Below are positions 62,946 to 64,000 of a stretch of 64,000 nucleotides of DNA, one piece after another. The notes beneath the pieces were generated by a model. The model was not told the DNA's origin. It did no database searches and was given only the letters and a program-made list of their open reading frames with translations. A program made the translations under genes and the position numbers. The stretch lies in NCBI RefSeq assembly GCF_023516455.1, contig NZ_JAMGBA010000002.1:186001-250000 (forward strand). Direction: 5' to 3'. The stretch comes from Sphingomonas caseinilytica. Its GTDB lineage: Bacteria > Pseudomonadota > Alphaproteobacteria > Sphingomonadales > Sphingomonadaceae. Numbering within the stretch: the stretch's first letter is position 1; every line of letters starts with the position of its first letter.

Positions 62946-64000
62946 ATGACGGGCTGGCGCCGCAAGTACACATGGCTTTTGCTTGCTTCCGCCGCGCTGT
63001 CCGCGACGGCGCCGGTTGCTGCGCAGACGATCGCGCCTACCCGCGAAGAGCTGACTCGCATCACCCAGCCGCCGCCCGAGGCCAAGCCGACCCTCAATGT
63101 CGTAGGCGGGGTCGAGCGATCCCCCTGCCCGCTCGCCGATCCACGTTTCGCCGATGTCCGGGTGACGATCAACGAGGTCGTGTTCAACGGCCTCAAGGGG
63201 GCGACCCCGGAAGAGATGCGCTCGACCTGGGCACCGCTCGCCGGAACCGAGCAGCCGGTCGCGGTGCTCTGCGAAATCCGCGATGCGGCAGCGACGCTGC
63301 TGCGGAACAAGGGCTATCTTGCCGCGGTCCAGGTCCCGACGCAGCGCATCGAAAATGGTGTGGTTCGGATGGAGACGCTCTACGCGCGCATCACGACCGT
63401 TCGGGCACGCGGCCAGACCGACGGCGCGGAGGCCAAGCTCGCCGCCTATTTGGGTAAGCTGACCGAAGACGAATATTTCGATCGCAACCGGGCGGAGCGC
63501 TATCTGCTGCTGGCACGGGACCTTCCTGGCTACAATGTCCAATTGACCTTGAAGCCGGCGGGCACCGGTCCCGGCGAGTTAATCGGCGAGGTCGCCGTGC
63601 TGAGCCGGCGCTATTCGCTGGACTTTACGGCCCAGAATCTTGCCGCCCAGGAAACGGGGCGCTGGGGCGGCCAGCTTCGCGGCCAGCTCTATGGCCTTAC
63701 TGGCCTTGGCGACGTCACTACCCTTGCCTTCTATTCCACGCCCGACTTCAAGGAACAGAAGATCCTTCAACTGGCGCACAGCTTCCGGCCGGGCGCGGAG
63801 GGCCTCGTCGTTGACGGCCAGTTCACTTATGCGTGGAGCGAGCCGGACATCGGCGGCAACGACGCAACTCCGGATCTGGAATCGAAAACGCTCTTCTGGA
63901 CCATCGGAGCGCGCTATCCCTTCCTGCTCACCCAGTCGTCCAGCCTGTGGGGCGGAATCGGGTTCGACTATACCGACCAGAAGGTCGACTTCTTCGGTCC
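62946..64000 (+). CDS. TpsB-type outer-membrane transporter of two-partner secretion (ShlB/FhaC-like), cut by the window end
   Basis: At least 351 residues. A signal peptide (about 1-27, ending APVAAQ) is followed by a Pro-rich linker, a POTRA-like domain (about 55-140; segments VRVTINEVVFNGL and LLRNKGYLAAVQVP) and the start of a beta-barrel (for example YSLDFTAQNLAAQETGRWGG). Such transporters secrete large beta-helical TpsA proteins such as haemagglutinins. The TpsA partner is not in the window and may follow. It starts at ATG 62946. Confidence 0.85.
   Translation, partial: MTGWRRKYTWLLLASAALSATAPVAAQTIAPTREELTRITQPPPEAKPTLNVVGGVERSPCPLADPRFADVRVTINEVVFNGLKGATPEEMRSTWAPLAGTEQPVAVLCEIRDAAATLLRNKGYLAAVQVPTQRIENGVVRMETLYARITTVRARGQTDGAEAKLAAYLGKLTEDEYFDRNRAERYLLLARDLPGYNVQLTLKPAGTGPGELIGEVAVLSRRYSLDFTAQNLAAQETGRWGGQLRGQLYGLTGLGDVTTLAFYSTPDFKEQKILQLAHSFRPGAEGLVVDGQFTYAWSEPDIGGNDATPDLESKTLFWTIGARYPFLLTQSSSLWGGIGFDYTDQKVDFFG

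Noticed and set aside
1-64000. tRNA, rRNA or other structured RNA genes
   Set aside because: Intergenic regions were read for cloverleaf or rRNA-like sequence; none was convincing.

Overview
The window is GC-rich, densely coded DNA with families and small interspersed repeats typical of Sphingomonadales (Alphaproteobacteria; Sphingomonas/Sphingomicrobium-like). Supporting signs are TonB-dependent receptors paired with partner enzymes, the pyrE-pdxJ-acpS-lepB run, two L,D-transpeptidases, palindromic repeats ending in ATGACG or beginning GTTCGTCCTGAG, and several short proteins known to me mainly from sphingomonads. Assignments come from reading the sequence; no database search was run. I saw no rRNA, tRNA, CRISPR array or insertion sequence.

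Layout. 1-5 kb: start of a possible cytochrome oxidase subunit gene, then the overlapping operon pyrE-pdxJ-acpS-lepB-AI-2E transporter, then FKBP and rpsU on the other strand. 5-8.2 kb: two convergent L,D-transpeptidases sharing a terminator, and two PilZ-type proteins. 8.1-12 kb: an arylesterase divergent from a YbbA/YbbP-type ABC exporter. 12-18 kb: a zinc-ribbon protein, a cyclophilin, purT and the overlapping argC-argJ-argB-argR operon with a candidate ArgR operator at argC. 18-27.3 kb: small envelope proteins, rpmJ, an aspartyl hydroxylase coupled to an M28 peptidase, an M14 carboxypeptidase coupled to gpmA, a GGDEF protein, purE-purK, and a remnant of a DNA alkyltransferase. 27.3-33.5 kb: an M16 peptidase, a secreted unknown and lepA.

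34.0-37.7 kb is a one-gene islet of clearly lower GC (one line counts 47% against 72% in a lepA line). It encodes an approximately 1120-residue protein with an intact calcineurin-like phosphoesterase domain, a STAND-like NTPase region whose Walker A lysine is replaced by glutamate, and a TPR-like helical C-terminus. That architecture suggests a single-protein defence or conflict system and is the most interesting item here.

37.7-53.8 kb: an HTH-type unknown, a repeat-rich stretch, two tandem alpha/beta hydrolases behind serS, DUF808, crcB, a YghU-like GST, a phytase with its own TonB-dependent receptor, a cyclase-family lipoprotein, a Fur-box-preceded TonB receptor with a PepSY membrane partner, and small exported proteins. 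53.8-62.8 kb holds a complete but scattered histidine-utilisation set (hutH, hutU, hutI, hutG) leading to glutamate and formamide, followed by an ammonium transporter that could recapture released ammonia. The window ends inside a two-partner-secretion (TpsB/ShlB) transporter gene.
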